A stretch of 54,749 nt of DNA, taken from the NCBI GenBank assembly GCA_032718475.1, contig JAUCBJ010003640.1, forward strand, positions 1 to 54,749. Reading direction: 5' to 3'. The notes under the pieces were generated by a model that made no database searches, had not been told where the DNA came from, and saw only the letters and a list, made by a program, of their open reading frames with translations. Positions 22,401 to 36,399 of the stretch are shown here, piece by piece. This DNA comes from Nemertoderma westbladi (Eukaryota > Xenacoelomorpha > Nemertodermatida > Nemertodermatidae). The translations under genes were made by a program, and so were the position numbers. Numbering within the stretch: position 1 is the stretch's first letter; each line of letters starts with the position of its first letter.

Positions 22401-23500
22401 TGATGTGACTGGGGGAGTATCTGTCCCAGTGATGTGACTGGGGGAGTATCTGTCCCTGTGATGTGACTGAGAGAGTATCTGTCCCAGTGATGTGACTGGG
22501 GGAGTATATGTACCAATGATGTGACTGAGAGAGTATCTGTCCCAGTGATGTAACTGAGAGTATTTGCCCCAGTGATGTGACTGGGGGAGTATATGTCCCA
22601 GTAATGTGACTGAGAGTATCTGTCCCAGTGATGTGACTGGGGGAGTATATGTACCAGTGATGTGACTATGTAACTGAGAGAGTATCTGTCGCAGTGATGT
22701 GACTGGGGGAGTATCTGTCCCAGTGATGTGACTGGGAGAGTATCTGTCCCAGTGATGTGACTGGGAGAGTATCTGTCCCAGTGATGTAACTGAGAGTATT
22801 TGCCCCAGTGATGTGACTGGGGGAGTATATGTCCCAGTAATGTGACTGAGAGTATCTGTCCCAGTGATGTGACTGGGGGAGTATATGTACCAGTGATGTG
22901 ACTATGTAACTGAGAGAGTATCTGTCGCAGTGATGTGACTGGGGGAGTATCTGTCCCAGTGATGTGACTGGGAGAGTATCTGTCCCAGTGATGTGACTGA
23001 GAGAGTATCTGTACCAGTGATGTGACTGAGAGAGTATCTGTCCCAGTGATGTGACTGAGAGAGTATCTGTCCCAGTGATGTGACTGAGAGAGTATCTGTA
23101 CCAGTGATGTGACTGAGAGAGTATCTGTCCCAATGATGTAACTGAGAGAGTATCTGTCCCCCCAGTGATGTGACTGGGGGAGTATCTGTCCCAGTGATGT
23201 GACTGGGGGAGTATATGTACCAGTGATGTGACTGAGAGAGTATCTGTCCCAGTGATGTAACTGAGAGAGTATCTGTCCCAGTGATGTGACTGGGGGAGTA
23301 TCTGTCCCAGTGATGTGACTGAGAGAGTATCTGTCCCAGTGATGTGACTGGGGGAGTATATGTACCAGTGATGTGACTGAGAGAGTATCTGTCCCAATGA
23401 TGTAACTGAGAGAGTATCTGTCCCAGTGATGTGACTGGGGGAGCATCTGTCCCAGTGATGTGACTGGGGGAGTATATATACCAGTGATGTGACTGAGAGA
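18900..23500. repeat. Higher-order duplications, periods ~2,231 and ~2,300 bp
   Basis: The GTATATATACC marker moves from 18941 to 21172 (2,231) and then to 23472 (2,300). The TGCAGTGACTG marker moves from 19761 to 21992, again 2,231. These blocks contain the same marker set as the 1,867-bp block plus extra units. Confidence 0.75.
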
Positions 23501-26500
23501 GTATCTGTCCCAGTGATGTAACTGAGAGAGTATCTGTCCCAGTGATGTGACTGGGGGAGTATCTGCCCCAGTGAAGTGACTGAGAGAGTATCTGTCCCAG
23601 TGATGTGACTGGGGGAGTATATGTACCAGTGCTGTGACTGAGAGTATTTGTCCCAGTGATGTGACTGGGGGAGTATATGTACCAGTGATGTGACTGGGGG
23701 AGTATCTGTCCCAGTGATGTGACTGAGAGAGTATCTGTCCCAGTGATGTGACTGGAGGAGTATCTGTCCCAGTGCTGTGACTGAGAGTATCTGTCCCAGT
23801 GATGTGACTGGGGGAGTATATGTACCAGTGATGTGACTGGGGGAGTATCTGTCCCAGTGATGTGACTGGGGGAGTATATGTACCAGTGATGTGACTGAGA
23901 GAGTATCTGTCCCAGTGATGTAACTGAGAGAGTATCTGTCCCAGTGATGTGACTGGGGGAGTATCTGTCCCAGTGATGTGACTGAGAGAGTATCTGTCCC
24001 AGTGATGTGACAGGGGGAGTATATGTACCAGTGATGTGACTGAGAGAGTATCTGTCCCAATGATGTAACTGAGAGAGTATCTGTCCCAGTGATGTGACTG
24101 GGGGAGTATCTGTCCCAGTGATGTGACTGGGGGAGTATATGTACCAGTGATGTGACTGAGAGAGTAGCTGTCCCAGTGATGTAACTGAGAGTATTTGCCC
24201 CAGTGATGTGACTGAGAGTATCTGTCTCAGTGATGTGACAGGGGGAGTATATGTACCAGTGATGTGACTGAGAGAGTATCTGTCCCAGTGATGTGACTGA
24301 GAGAGTATCTGTCCCTGTGATGTGACTGAGAGAGTATCTGTCCCAGTGATGTGACTGGGGGAGTATCTGTCCCAGTGATGTGACTGAGAGAGTATCTGTC
24401 CCAGTGATGTGACTGAGAGAGTATCTGTCCCAGTGATGTGACTGAGAGAGTATCTGTCCCAGTGATGTGACTGAGAGAGTATCTGTCCCTGTGATGTGAC
24501 TGAGAGAGTATCTGTCCCAGTGATGTGACTGGGGGAGTATATGTACCAGTGATGTGACTGAGAGAGTATCTGTCCCAGTGATGTAACTGAGAGTATTTGC
24601 CCCAGTGATGTGACTGAGAGTATCTGTCTCAGTGATGTGACAGGGGGAGTATATGTACCAGTGATGTGACTGAGAGAGTATCTGTCCCAGTGATGTGACT
24701 GAGAGAGTATCTGTCCCAGTGATGTGACTGAGAGAGTATCTGTCCCTGTGATGTGACTGAGAGAGTATCTGTCCCAGTGATGTGACTGGGGGAGTATATG
24801 TACCAGTGATGTGACTGAGAGAGTATCTGTCCCAGTGATGTAACTGAGAGTATTTGCCCCAGTGATGTGACTGAGAGTATCTGTCTCAGTGATGTGACAG
24901 GGGGAGTATATGTACCAGTGATGTGACTGAGAGAGTATCTGTCCCTGTGATGTGACTGGTCCCAGTGATGTAACTGGGGGAGTATCTGTCCCAGTGATGT
25001 GACTGGGGGAGTATCTGCCCCAGTGAAGTGACTGAGAGAGTATCTGTCCCAGAGATGTGACTGGGGGAGTATATGTACCAGTGATGTGACTGGGGGAGTA
25101 TCTGTCCCAGTGATGTGACTGAGAGAGTATCTGTCACAGTGATGTGACTGGAGGAGTATCTGTCCCAGTGCTGTGACTGAGAGTATCTGTCCCAGTGATG
25201 TGACTGGGGGAGTATATGTACCAGTGATGTGACTGAAAGAGTATCTGTCCCAGTGATGTGACTGAGAGAGTATCTGTCCCAGTGATGTAACTGAGAGAGT
25301 ATCTGTCCCAGTGATGTGACTGGAGGAGTATCTGTCCCAGTGCTGTGACTGAGAGAGTATCTGTCCCAGTGATGTAACTGAGAGAGTATCTGTCCCAGTG
25401 ATGTGACTGTAGGAGTATCTGTCCCAGTGCTGTGACTGAGAGTATCTGTCCCAGCGATGTGACTGAAGAGTATCTGTCCCAGTGATGTAACTGGGGGAGT
25501 ATCTGTCCCAGTGATGTGACTGAGAGAGTATCTGTCCCAGTGATGTAACTGAGAGAGTATCTGTCCCAGTGATGTGACTGAGAGAGTATCTGTCCCAGTG
25601 ATGTGACTGAGAGAGTATCTGTCCCAGTGCTGTGACTGAGAGTATCTGTCCCAGTGATGTGACTGGGGGAGTATCTGTCCCAGTGATGTGAATGAAGAGT
25701 ATCTGTCCCAGTGATGTAACTGGGGGAGTATCTGTCCCAGTGATGTGACTGAGAGAGTATCTGTCCCAGTGATGTAACTGAGAGAGTATCTGTACAAGTG
25801 ATGTGACTGGGGGAGTATCTGTCCCAGTGCTGTGACTGAGAGTATCTGTCTCAGTGATGTGACAGGGGGGAGTATATGTACCAGTGATGTGACTGAGAGA
25901 GTATCTGTCCCAGTGATGTGACTGAGAGAGTATCTGTCCCAGTGATGTAACTGAGAGAGTATTTGTCCCAGTGATGTGACTGGGGGAGTATATGTACCAG
26001 TGATGTGACTGGGGGAGTATCTGTCCCAGTGATGTGACTGAGAGAGTATCTGTCCCAGTGATGTAACTGAGAGAGTATCTGTCCCAGTGATGTGACTGAG
26101 AGAGTATCTGTCCCAGTGATGTGACTGAGAGAGTATCTGTCCCAGTGATGTAACAGAGAGAGTATCTGTCCCAGTGATGTGACTGGGGGAGTATCTGTCC
26201 CAGTGATGTGACTGAGAGAGTATCTGTCCCAGTGATGTGACTGGGGGAGTATCTGTCCCAGTGCTGTGACTGAGAGTATCTGTCTCAGTGATGTGACAGG
26301 GGGAGTATATGTACCAGTGATGTGACTGAGAGAGTATCTGTCCTAGTGATGTGACTGGGGGAGTATATGTCCCAGTGATGTGACTGAGAGAGTATCTGTC
26401 CAAGTGATGTGACTGGGGGAGTATCTGTCCCAGTGCTGTGACTGAGAGTATCTGTCTCAGTGATGTGACAGGGGGGAGTATATGTACCAGTGATGTGACT

Positions 26501-29500
26501 GAGAGAGTATCTGTCCCAGTGATGTGACTGGGGGAGTATATGTCCCAGTGATGTGACTGGGGGAGTATCTGTCCCAGTGCTGTGACTGAGAGTATCTGTC
26601 TCAGTGATGTGACAGGGGGAGTATATGTACCAGTGATGTGACTGAGAGAGTATCTGTCCCAGTGATGTGACTGGGGGAGTATCTGTCCCAGTGATGTGAC
26701 TGGGGGAGTATATGTACCAGTGATGTGACTGAGAGAGTATCTGTCCCAGTGATGTGACTGAGAGAGTATCTGTCCAAGTGATGTGACTGGGGGAGTATCT
26801 GTCCCAGTGCTGTGACTGAGAGTATCTGTCTCAGTGATGTGACAGGGGGAGTATATGTACCAGTGATGTGACTGAGAGAGTATCTGTCCCAGTGATGTGA
26901 CTGGGGGAGTATATGTCCCAGTGATGTGACTGGGGGAGTATATGTACCAGTGATGTGACTGAGAGAGTATCTGTCCCAGTGATGTGACTGAGAGAGTATC
27001 TGTCCAAGTGATGTGACTGGGGGAGTATCTGTCCCAGTGCTGTGACTGAGAGTATCTGTCTCAGTGATGTGACAGGGGGAGTATATGTACCAGTGATGTG
27101 ACTGAGAGAGTATCTGTCCCAGTGATGTGACTGGGGGAGTATATGTCCCAGTGATGTGACAGGGGGAGTATATGTACCAGTGATGTGACTGAGAGAGTAT
27201 CTGTCCCAGTGATGTAACTGAGAGAGTATCTGTCCCAGTGATGTGACTGGGGGAGTATATATACCAGTGATGTGACTGAGAGAGTATCTGTCCCAGTGAT
27301 GTAACTGAGAGAGTATCTGTCCCAGTGATGTGACTGGGGGAGTATCTGCCCCAGTGAAGTGACTGAGAGAGTATCTGTCCCAGTGATGTGACTGGGGGAG
27401 TATATGTACCAGTGCTGTGACTGAGAGTATTTGTCCCAGTGATGTGACTGGGGGAGTATATGTACCAGTGATGTGACTGGGGGAGTATCTGTCCCAGTGA
27501 TGTGACTGAGAGAGTATCTGTCCCAGTGATGTGACTGGAGGAGTATCTGTCCCAGTGCTGTGACTGAGAGTATCTGTCCCAGTGATGTGACTGGGGGAGT
27601 ATATGTACCAGTGATGTGACTGGGGGAGTATCTGTCCCAGTGATGTGACTGGGGGAGTATATGTACCAGTGATGTGACTGAGAGAGTATCTGTCCCAGTG
27701 ATGTAACTGAGAGAGTATCTGTCCCAGTGATGTGACTGGGGGAGTATCTGTCCCAGTGATGTGACTGAGAGAGTATCTGTCCCAGTGATGTGACAGGGGG
27801 AGTATATGTACCAGTGATGTGACTGAGAGAGTATCTGTCCCAATGATGTAACTGAGAGAGTATCTGTCCCAGTGATGTGACTGGGGGAGTATCTGTCCCA
27901 GTGATGTGACTGGGGGAGTATATGTACCAGTGATGTGACTGAGAGAGTAGCTGTCCCAGTGATGTAACTGAGAGTATTTGCCCCAGTGATGTGACTGAGA
28001 GTATCTGTCTCAGTGATGTGACAGGGGGAGTATATGTACCAGTGATGTGACTGAGAGAGTATCTGTCCCAGTGATGTGACTGAGAGAGTATCTGTCCCTG
28101 TGATGTGACTGAGAGAGTATCTGTCCCAGTGATGTGACTGGGGGAGTATCTGTCCCAGTGATGTGACTGAGAGAGTATCTGTCCCAGTGATGTGACTGAG
28201 AGAGTATCTGTCCCAGTGATGTGACTGAGAGAGTATCTGTCCCAGTGATGTGACTGAGAGAGTATCTGTCCCTGTGATGTGACTGAGAGAGTATCTGTCC
28301 CAGTGATGTGACTGGGGGAGTATATGTACCAGTGATGTGACTGAGAGAGTATCTGTCCCAGTGATGTAACTGAGAGTATTTGCCCCAGTGATGTGACTGA
28401 GAGTATCTGTCTCAGTGATGTGACAGGCGGAGTATATGTACCAGTGATGTGACTGAGAGAGTATCTGTCCCAGTGATGTGACTGAGAGAGTATCTGTCCC
28501 AGTGATGTGACTGAGAGAGTATCTGTCCCTGTGATGTGACTGAGAGAGTATCTGTCCCAGTGATGTGACTGGGGGAGTATATGTACCAGTGATGTGACTG
28601 AGAGAGTATCTGTCCCAGTGATGTAACTGAGAGTATTTGCCCCAGTGATGTGACTGAGAGTATCTGTCTCAGTGATGTGACAGGGGGAGTATATGTACCA
28701 GTGATGTAACTGGGGGAGTATCTGTCCCAGTGATGTGACTGGGGGAGTATCTGCCCCAGTGAAGTGACTGAGAGAGTATCTGTCCCAGAGATGTGACTGG
28801 GGGAGTATATGTACCAGTGATGTGACTGGGGGAGTATCTGTCCCAGTGATGTGACTGAGAGAGTATCTGTCCCAGTGATGTGACTGGAGGAGTATCTGTC
28901 CCAGTGCTGTGACTGAGAGTATCTGTCCCAGTGATGTGACTGGGGGAGTATATGTACCAGTGATGTGACTGAAAGAGTATCTGTCCCAGTGATGTGACTG
29001 AGAGAGTATCTGTCCCAGTGATGTAACTGAGAGAGTATCTGTCCCAGTGATGTGACTGGAGGAGTATCTGTCCCAGTGCTGTGACTGAGAGAGTATCTGT
29101 CCCAGTGATGTAACTGAGAGAGTATCTGTCCCAGTGATGTGACTGGAGGAGTATCTGTCCCAGTGCTGTGACTGAGAGTATCTGTCCCAGCGATGTGACT
29201 GAAGAGTATCTGTCCCAGTGATGTAACTGGGGGAGTATCTGTCCCAGTGATGTGACTGAGAGAGTATCTGTCCCAGTGATGTAACTGAGAGAGTATCTGT
29301 CCCAGTGATGTGACTGAGAGAGTATCTGTCCCAGTGATGTGACTGAGAGAGTATCTGTCCCAGTGCTGTGACTGAGAGTATCTGTCCCAGTGATGTGACT
29401 GGGGGAGTATCTGTCCCAGTGATGTGAATGAAGAGTATCTGTCCCAGTGATGTAACTGGGGGAGTATCTGTCCCAGTGATGTGACTGAGAGAGTATCTGT

Positions 29501-31050
29501 CCCAGTGATGTAACTGAGAGAGTATCTGTCCAAGTGATGTGACTGGGGGAGTATCTGTCCCAGTGCTGTGACTGAGAGTATCTGTCTCAGTGATGTGACA
29601 GGGGGGAGTATATGTACCAGTGATGTGACTGAGAGAGTATCTGTCCCAGTGATGTGACTGAGAGAGTATCTGTCCCAGTGATGTAACTGAGAGAGTATTT
29701 CTCCCAGTGATGTGACTGGGGGAGTATATGTACCAGTGATGTGACTGGGGGAGTATCTGTCCCAGTGATGTGACTGAGAGAGTATCTGTCCCAGTGATGT
29801 GACTGGAGGAGTATCTGTCCCAGTGCTGTGACTGAGAGTATCTGTCCCAGTGATGTGACTGGGGGAGTATATGTACCAGTGATGTGACTGAGAGAGTATC
29901 TGTCCCAGTGATGTAACTGAGAGAGTATCTGTCCCAGTGATGTGACTGAGAGAGTATCTGTCCCAGTGATGTAACTGAGAGAGTATCTGCCCCAGTGATG
30001 TGACTGAGAGAGTATCTGTCCCAGTGATGTGACTGAGAGAGTATCTGTCCCAGTGATGTAACAGAGAGAGTATCTGTCCCAGTGATGTGACTGGGGGAGT
30101 ATCTGTCCCAGTGATGTGACTGAGAGAGTATCTGTCCCAGTGATGTGACTGGGGGAGTATCTGTCCCAGTGCTGTGACTGAGAGTATCTGTCTCAGTGAT
30201 GTGACAGGGGGAGTATATGTACCAGTGATGTGACTGAGAGAGTATCTGTCCCAGTGATGTGACTGGGGGAGTATATGTCCCAGTGATGTGACTGAGAGAG
30301 TATCTGTCCAAGTGATGTGACTGGGGGAGTATCTGTCCCAGTGCTGTGACTGAGAGTATCTGTCTCAGTGATGTGACAGGGGGGAGTATATGTACCAGTG
30401 ATGTGACTGAGAGAGTATCTGTCCCAGTGATGTGACTGGGGGAGTATATGTCCCAGTGATGTGACTGGGGGAGTATCTGTCCCAGTGCTGTGACTGAGAG
30501 TATCTGTCTCAGTGATGTGACAGGGGGAGTATATGTACCAGTGATGTGACTGAGAGAGTATCTGTCCCAGTGATGTGACTGGGGGAGTATCTGTCCCAGT
30601 GATGTGACTGGGGGAGTATATGTACCAGTGATGTGACTGAGAGAGTATCTGTCCCAGTGATGTGACTGAGAGAGTATCTGTCCAAGTGATGTGACTGGGG
30701 GAGTATCTGTCCCAGTGCTGTGACTGAGAGTATCTGTCTCAGTGATGTGACAGGGGGAGTATATGTACCAGTGATGTGACTGAGAGAGTATCTGTCCCAG
30801 TGATGTGACTGGGGGAGTATATGTCCCAGTGATGTGACTGGGGGAGTATATGTACCAGTGATGTGACTGAGAGAGTATCTGTCCCAGTGATGTCACTGAG
30901 AGAGTATCTGTCCAAGTGATGTGACTGGGGGAGTATCTGTCCCAGTGCTGTGACTGAGAGTATCTGTCTCAGTGATGTGACAGGGGGAGTATATGTACCA
31001 GTGATGTGACTGAGAGAGTATCTGTCCCAGTGATGTGACTGGGGGAGTAT
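23450..31050. repeat. Higher-order tandem duplication, period ~3,783 bp
   Basis: GTATATATACC at 23472 recurs at 27255, and the unique AGAGTAGCTGTCCC variant at 24161 recurs at 27944, both offset by 3,783. Further markers such as GACAGGGGGGAGTAT (25861 and about 29597) keep the order with small unit-level shifts. About 130 units were duplicated as a block. Confidence 0.8.
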
Positions 31051-34000
31051 ATGTCCCAGTGATGTGACAGGGGGAGTATATGTACCAGTGATGTGACTGA
31101 GAGAGTATCTGCCCCAGTGATGTGACTGAGAGAGTATCTGTCCCAGTGATGTGGCTGGAGGAGTATCTGTCCCAGTGCTGTGACTGAGAGTATCTGTCCC
31201 AGTGATGTGACTGGGGGAGTATATGTACCAGTGATGTGACTGAGAGAGTATCTGTCTCAGTGATGTAACTGAGAGAGTATCTGTCCCAGTGATGTGGCTG
31301 GAGGAGTATCTGTCCCAGTGCTGTGACTGAGAGTATCTGTCCCAGTGATGTGACTGGGGGAGTGTATGTACCAGTGATGTGACTGAGAGAGTATCTGTCC
31401 CAGTGATGTGACTGAGAGTATCTGTCCCAGTGATGTGACTGGGGGAGTGTATGTACCAGTGATGTGACTGAGAGAGTATCTGTCCCAGTGATGTGACTGG
31501 AGGAGTATCTGTCCCAGTGCTGTGACTGAGAGTATCTGTCCCAGTGATGTGACTGGGGGAGTATATGTACCAGTGATGTGACTGAGAGAGTATCTGTCCC
31601 AGTGATGTAACTGAGAGAGTATCTGTCCCGTGATGTGACTGGGGGAGTATCTGTCCCAGTGATGTGACTTAGAGAGTATCTGTCCCAGTGATGTGACTGG
31701 GGGAGTATATGTACCAGTGATGTGACTGAGAGAGTATCTGTCTCAGAGATGTAACTGAGAGAGTATCTGTCCCAGTGATGTGGCTGGAGGAGTATCTGTC
31801 CCAGTGCTGTGACTGAGAGTATCTGTCCCAGTGATGTGACTGGGGGAGTGTATGTACCAGTGATGTGACTGAGAGAGTATCTGTCCCAGTGATGTGACTG
31901 GAGGAGTATCTGTCCCAGTGCTGTGACTGAGAGTATCTGTCCCAGTGATGTGACTGGGGGAGTATATGTACCAGTGATGTGACTGAGAGAGTATCTGTCC
32001 CAGTGATGTAACTGAGAGAGTATCTGTCCCAGTGATGTGACTTAGAGAGTATCTGTCCCAGTGATGTGACTGGAGGAGTATCTGTCCCAGTGTTGTGACT
32101 GAGAGTATCTGTCCCAGTGATGTGACTGGGGGAGTATATGTACCAGTGATGTGACTGGGGGAGTATCTGTCCCAGTGATGTGACTGAGAGAGTATCTGTC
32201 CCAGTGATGTGACTGGAGGAGTATCTGTCCCAGTGCTGTGACTGAGAGTATCTGTCCCAGTGATGTGACTGGGGGAGTATATGTACCAGTGATGTGACTG
32301 AGAGAGTATCTGTCTCAGTGATGTAACTGAGAGAGTATCTGTCCCAGTGATGTGACTGAGAGAGTATCTGTCCCAGTGCTGTGACTGAAGAGTATCTGTC
32401 CCAGTGATGTCACTGAGAGAGTATCTGTCCAAGTGATGTGACTGAGAGAGTATCTGTCCCAGTGATGTGACTGAGAGAGATTCTGTCCCAGTGATGTGAC
32501 TGAGAGAGTATCTGTCCCAGTGATGTGACTGAGAGAGTATCTGTCCCAGTGATGTGACTGAGAGAGTATCTGTCCCAGTGATGTGACTGAGAGAGTATCT
32601 GTCCCAGTGATGTGACTGAGAGAGTATCTGTCCCAGTACTGTGACTGAAGAGTATCTGTCCCAGTGATGTCACTGAGAGAGTATCTGTCCCAGTGATGTC
32701 ACTGAGAGAGTATCTGTCCAAGTGATGTGACTGAGAGAGTATCTGTCCCAGTGATGTGACTGAGAGAGTATCTGTCCCAGTGATGTGACTGAGAGAGATT
32801 CTGTCCCAGTGATGTGACTGAGAGAGTATCTGTCCCAGTGATGTGACTGAGAGAGTATCTGTCCCAGTGATGTCACTGAGAGAGTATCTGTCCCAATGAT
32901 GTAACTGGGGGAGTATCTGTCCCAGTGATGTGACTGGGGGAGTATCTGTCCCAGTGATGTGACTGAGAGAGTATCTGTCCCAGTGATGTGACTGAGAGAG
33001 TATCTGTACCAGTGCAGTGACTGAAGAGTATCTGTCCCAGTGATGTGACTGAGAGAGTATCTGTCCCAGTGATCTGACTGAGAGAGTATCTGTACCAGTG
33101 CAGTGACTGAAGAGTATCTGTCCCAGTGATGTGACTGAGAGAGTATCTGTCCCAGTGATGTGACTGAGAGAGTATCTGTACCAGTGCAGTGACTGAAGAG
33201 TATCTGTCCCAGTGATGTGACTGATAGAGTATCTGTCCCAGTGCTGTGACTGAAGAGTATCTGTCCCAGTGATGTAACTGAGAGAGAATCTGTCCCAGTG
33301 ATGTGACTGGGGGAGTATCTGTCCCAGTGATGTGACTGGGGGAGTATATGTCCCAGTAATGTGACTGAGAGTATCTATCCCAGTGATGTGACTGGGGGAG
33401 TATATGTACCAGTGATGTGACTATGTAACTGAGAGAGTATCTGTCCCAGTGATGTGACTGGGAGAGTATCTGTCCCAGTGATGTGACTGGGGGAGTATAT
33501 GTACCAGTGATGTGACTGGGGGAGTATCTGTCCCAGTGATGTGACTGAGAGAGTATCTGTACCAGTGATGTGACTGAGAGAGTATCTGTACCAGTGATGT
33601 GACTGAGAGAGTATCTGTCCCAGTGATGTGACTGGGGGAGTATATGTACCAGTGATGTGACTGGGAGAGTATCTGTCCCAGTGATGTGACTGGGGGAGTA
33701 TATGTACCAGTGATGTGACTGGGGGAGTATCTGTCCCAGTGATGTGACTGAGAGAGTATCTGTACCAGTGATGTGACTGAGAGAGTATCTGTACCAGTGA
33801 TGTGACTGAGAGAGTATCTGTCCCAATGATGTAACTGAGAGAGTATCTGTCCCCCCAGTGATGTGACTGGGGGAGTATCTGTCCCAGTGATGTGACTGGG
33901 GGAGTATATGTACCAGTGATGTGACTGAGAGAATATCTGTCCCAGTGATGTAACTGAGAGAGTATCTGTCCCAGTGATGTGACTGGGGGAGTATCTGTCC

Positions 34001-36399
34001 CAGTGAAGTGACTGAGAGAGTATCTGTCCCAGTGATGTGACTGGGGGAGTATATGTACCAGTGATGTGACTGAGAGAGTATCTGTCTCAGTGATGTAACT
34101 GAGAGAGTATCTGTCCCAGTGATGTGACTGAGAGAGTATCTGTCCCAGTGCTGTGACTGAAGAGTATCTGTCCCAGTGATGTCACTGAGAGAGTATCTGT
34201 CCAAGTGATGTGACTGAGAGAGTATCTGTCCCAGTGATGTGACTGAGAGAGTATCTGTCCCAGTGCTGTGACTGAAGAGTATCTGTCCCAGTGATGTCAC
34301 TGAGAGAGTATCTGTCCAAGTGATGTGACTGATAGAGTATCTGTCCCAATGATGTGACTGAGAGAGTATCTGTCCAAGTGATGTGACTGAGAGAGTATCT
34401 GTCCCAGTGATGTGACTGAGAGAGTATCTGTCCCAGTGATGTGACTGAGAGAGTATCTGTCCCAGTGATGTGACTGAGAGAGTATCTGTCCCAGTGATGT
34501 GACTGAGAGAGTATCTGTCCCAGTGATGTGACTGAGAGAGTATCTGTCCCAGTACTGTGACTGAAGAGTATCTGTCCCAGTGATGTCACTGAGAGAGTAT
34601 CTGTCCCAGTGATGTGACTGGGGGAGTATCTGTCCCAGTGATGTGACAGGGGGAGTATATGTACCAGTGATGTGACTGAGAGAGTATCTGTCCCAGTGAT
34701 GTAACTGAGAGAGTATCTGTCCCAGTGATGTGACTGGGGGAGTATCTGTCCCAGTGATGTGACTGAGAGAGTATCTGTCCCAGTGATGTGACTGGAGGAG
34801 TATCTGTCCCAGTGCTGTGACTGGGAGTATCTGTCCCAGTGATGTGACTGGGGGAGTGTATGTACCAGTGATGTGACTGAGAGAGTATCTGTCCCAGTGA
34901 TGTGACTGGAGGAGTATCTGTCCCAGTGCTGTGACTGAGAGTATCTGTCCCAGTGATGTGACTGGGGGAGTATATGTACCAGTGATGTGACTGGGGGAGT
35001 ATATGTCCCAGTGATGTGACTGAGAGAGTATCTGTCCCAGTGATGTGACTGGCGGAGTATCTGTCCCAGTGCTGTGACTGAGAGTATCTGTCCCAGTGAT
35101 GTGACTGGGGGAGTATATGTACCAGTGATGTGACTGAGAGAGTATCTGTCCCAGTGATGTAACTGAGAGAGTATCTGTCCCAGTGATATGACTGAGAGAG
35201 TATCTGTCCCAGTGCTGTGACTGGAGAGTATCTGTCCCAGTGATGTCACTGAGAGAGTATCTGTCCAAGTGATGTGACTGAGAGAGTATCTGTCCCAGTG
35301 ATGTGACTGAGAGAGTATCTGTCCCAGTGATGTGACTGAGAGAGTATCTGTCCCAGTGATGTGACTGAGAGAGTATCTGTCCCAGTGATGTCACTGAGAG
35401 AGTATCTGTCCAAGTGATGTGACTGAGAGAGTATCTGTCCCAGTGATGTCACTGAGAGAGTATCTGTCCCAGTGATGTCACTGAGAGAGTATCTGCCCCA
35501 GTGATGTGACTGAGAGAGTATCTGTCCCAGTGATGTCACTGAGAGAGTATCTGTCCAAGTGATGTGACTGAGAGAGTATCTGTCCCAGTGATGTCACTGA
35601 GAGAGTATCTGTCCCAGTGATGTGACTGATAGAGTATCTGTCCCAATGATGTGACTGAGAGAGTATCTGTCCAAGTGATGTGACTGAGAGAGTATCTGTC
35701 CCAGTGATGTGACTGAGAGAGTATCTGTCCCAGTGATGTGACTGAGAGAGTATCTGTCCCAGTGATGTGACTGAGAGAGTATCTGTCCAAGTGATGTGAC
35801 TGAGAGAGTATCTGTCCCAGTGCTGTGACTGAAGAGTATCTGTCCCAGTGATGTCACTGAGAGAGTATCTGTCCCAGTGATGTGACTGAGAGAGTATCTG
35901 TCCCAGTGATGTCACTGAGAGAGTATCTGTCCAAGTGATGTGACTGAGAGAGTATCTGTCCCAGTGATGTCACTGAGAGAGTATCTGTCCCAGTGATGTG
36001 ACTGATAGAGTATCTGTCCCAATGATGTGACTGAGAGAGTATCTGTCCAAGTGATGTGACTGAGAGAGTATCTGTCCCAGTGATGTGACTGAGAGAGTAT
36101 CTGTCCCAGTGATGTGACTGAGAGAGTATCTGTCCCAGTGATGTGACTGAGAGAGTATCTGTCCAAGTGATGTGACTGAGAGAGTATCTGTCCCAGTGCT
36201 GTGACTGGGAGTATCTGTCCCAGTGATGTGACTGGGGGAGTGTATGTACCAGTGATGTGACTGAGAGAGTATCTGTCCCAGTGATGTGACTGGAGGAGTA
36301 TCTGTCCCAGTGCTGTGACTGAGAGTATCTGTCCCAGTGATGTGACTGGGGGAGTATATGTACCAGTGATGTGACTGGGGGAGTATATGTCCCAGTGAT

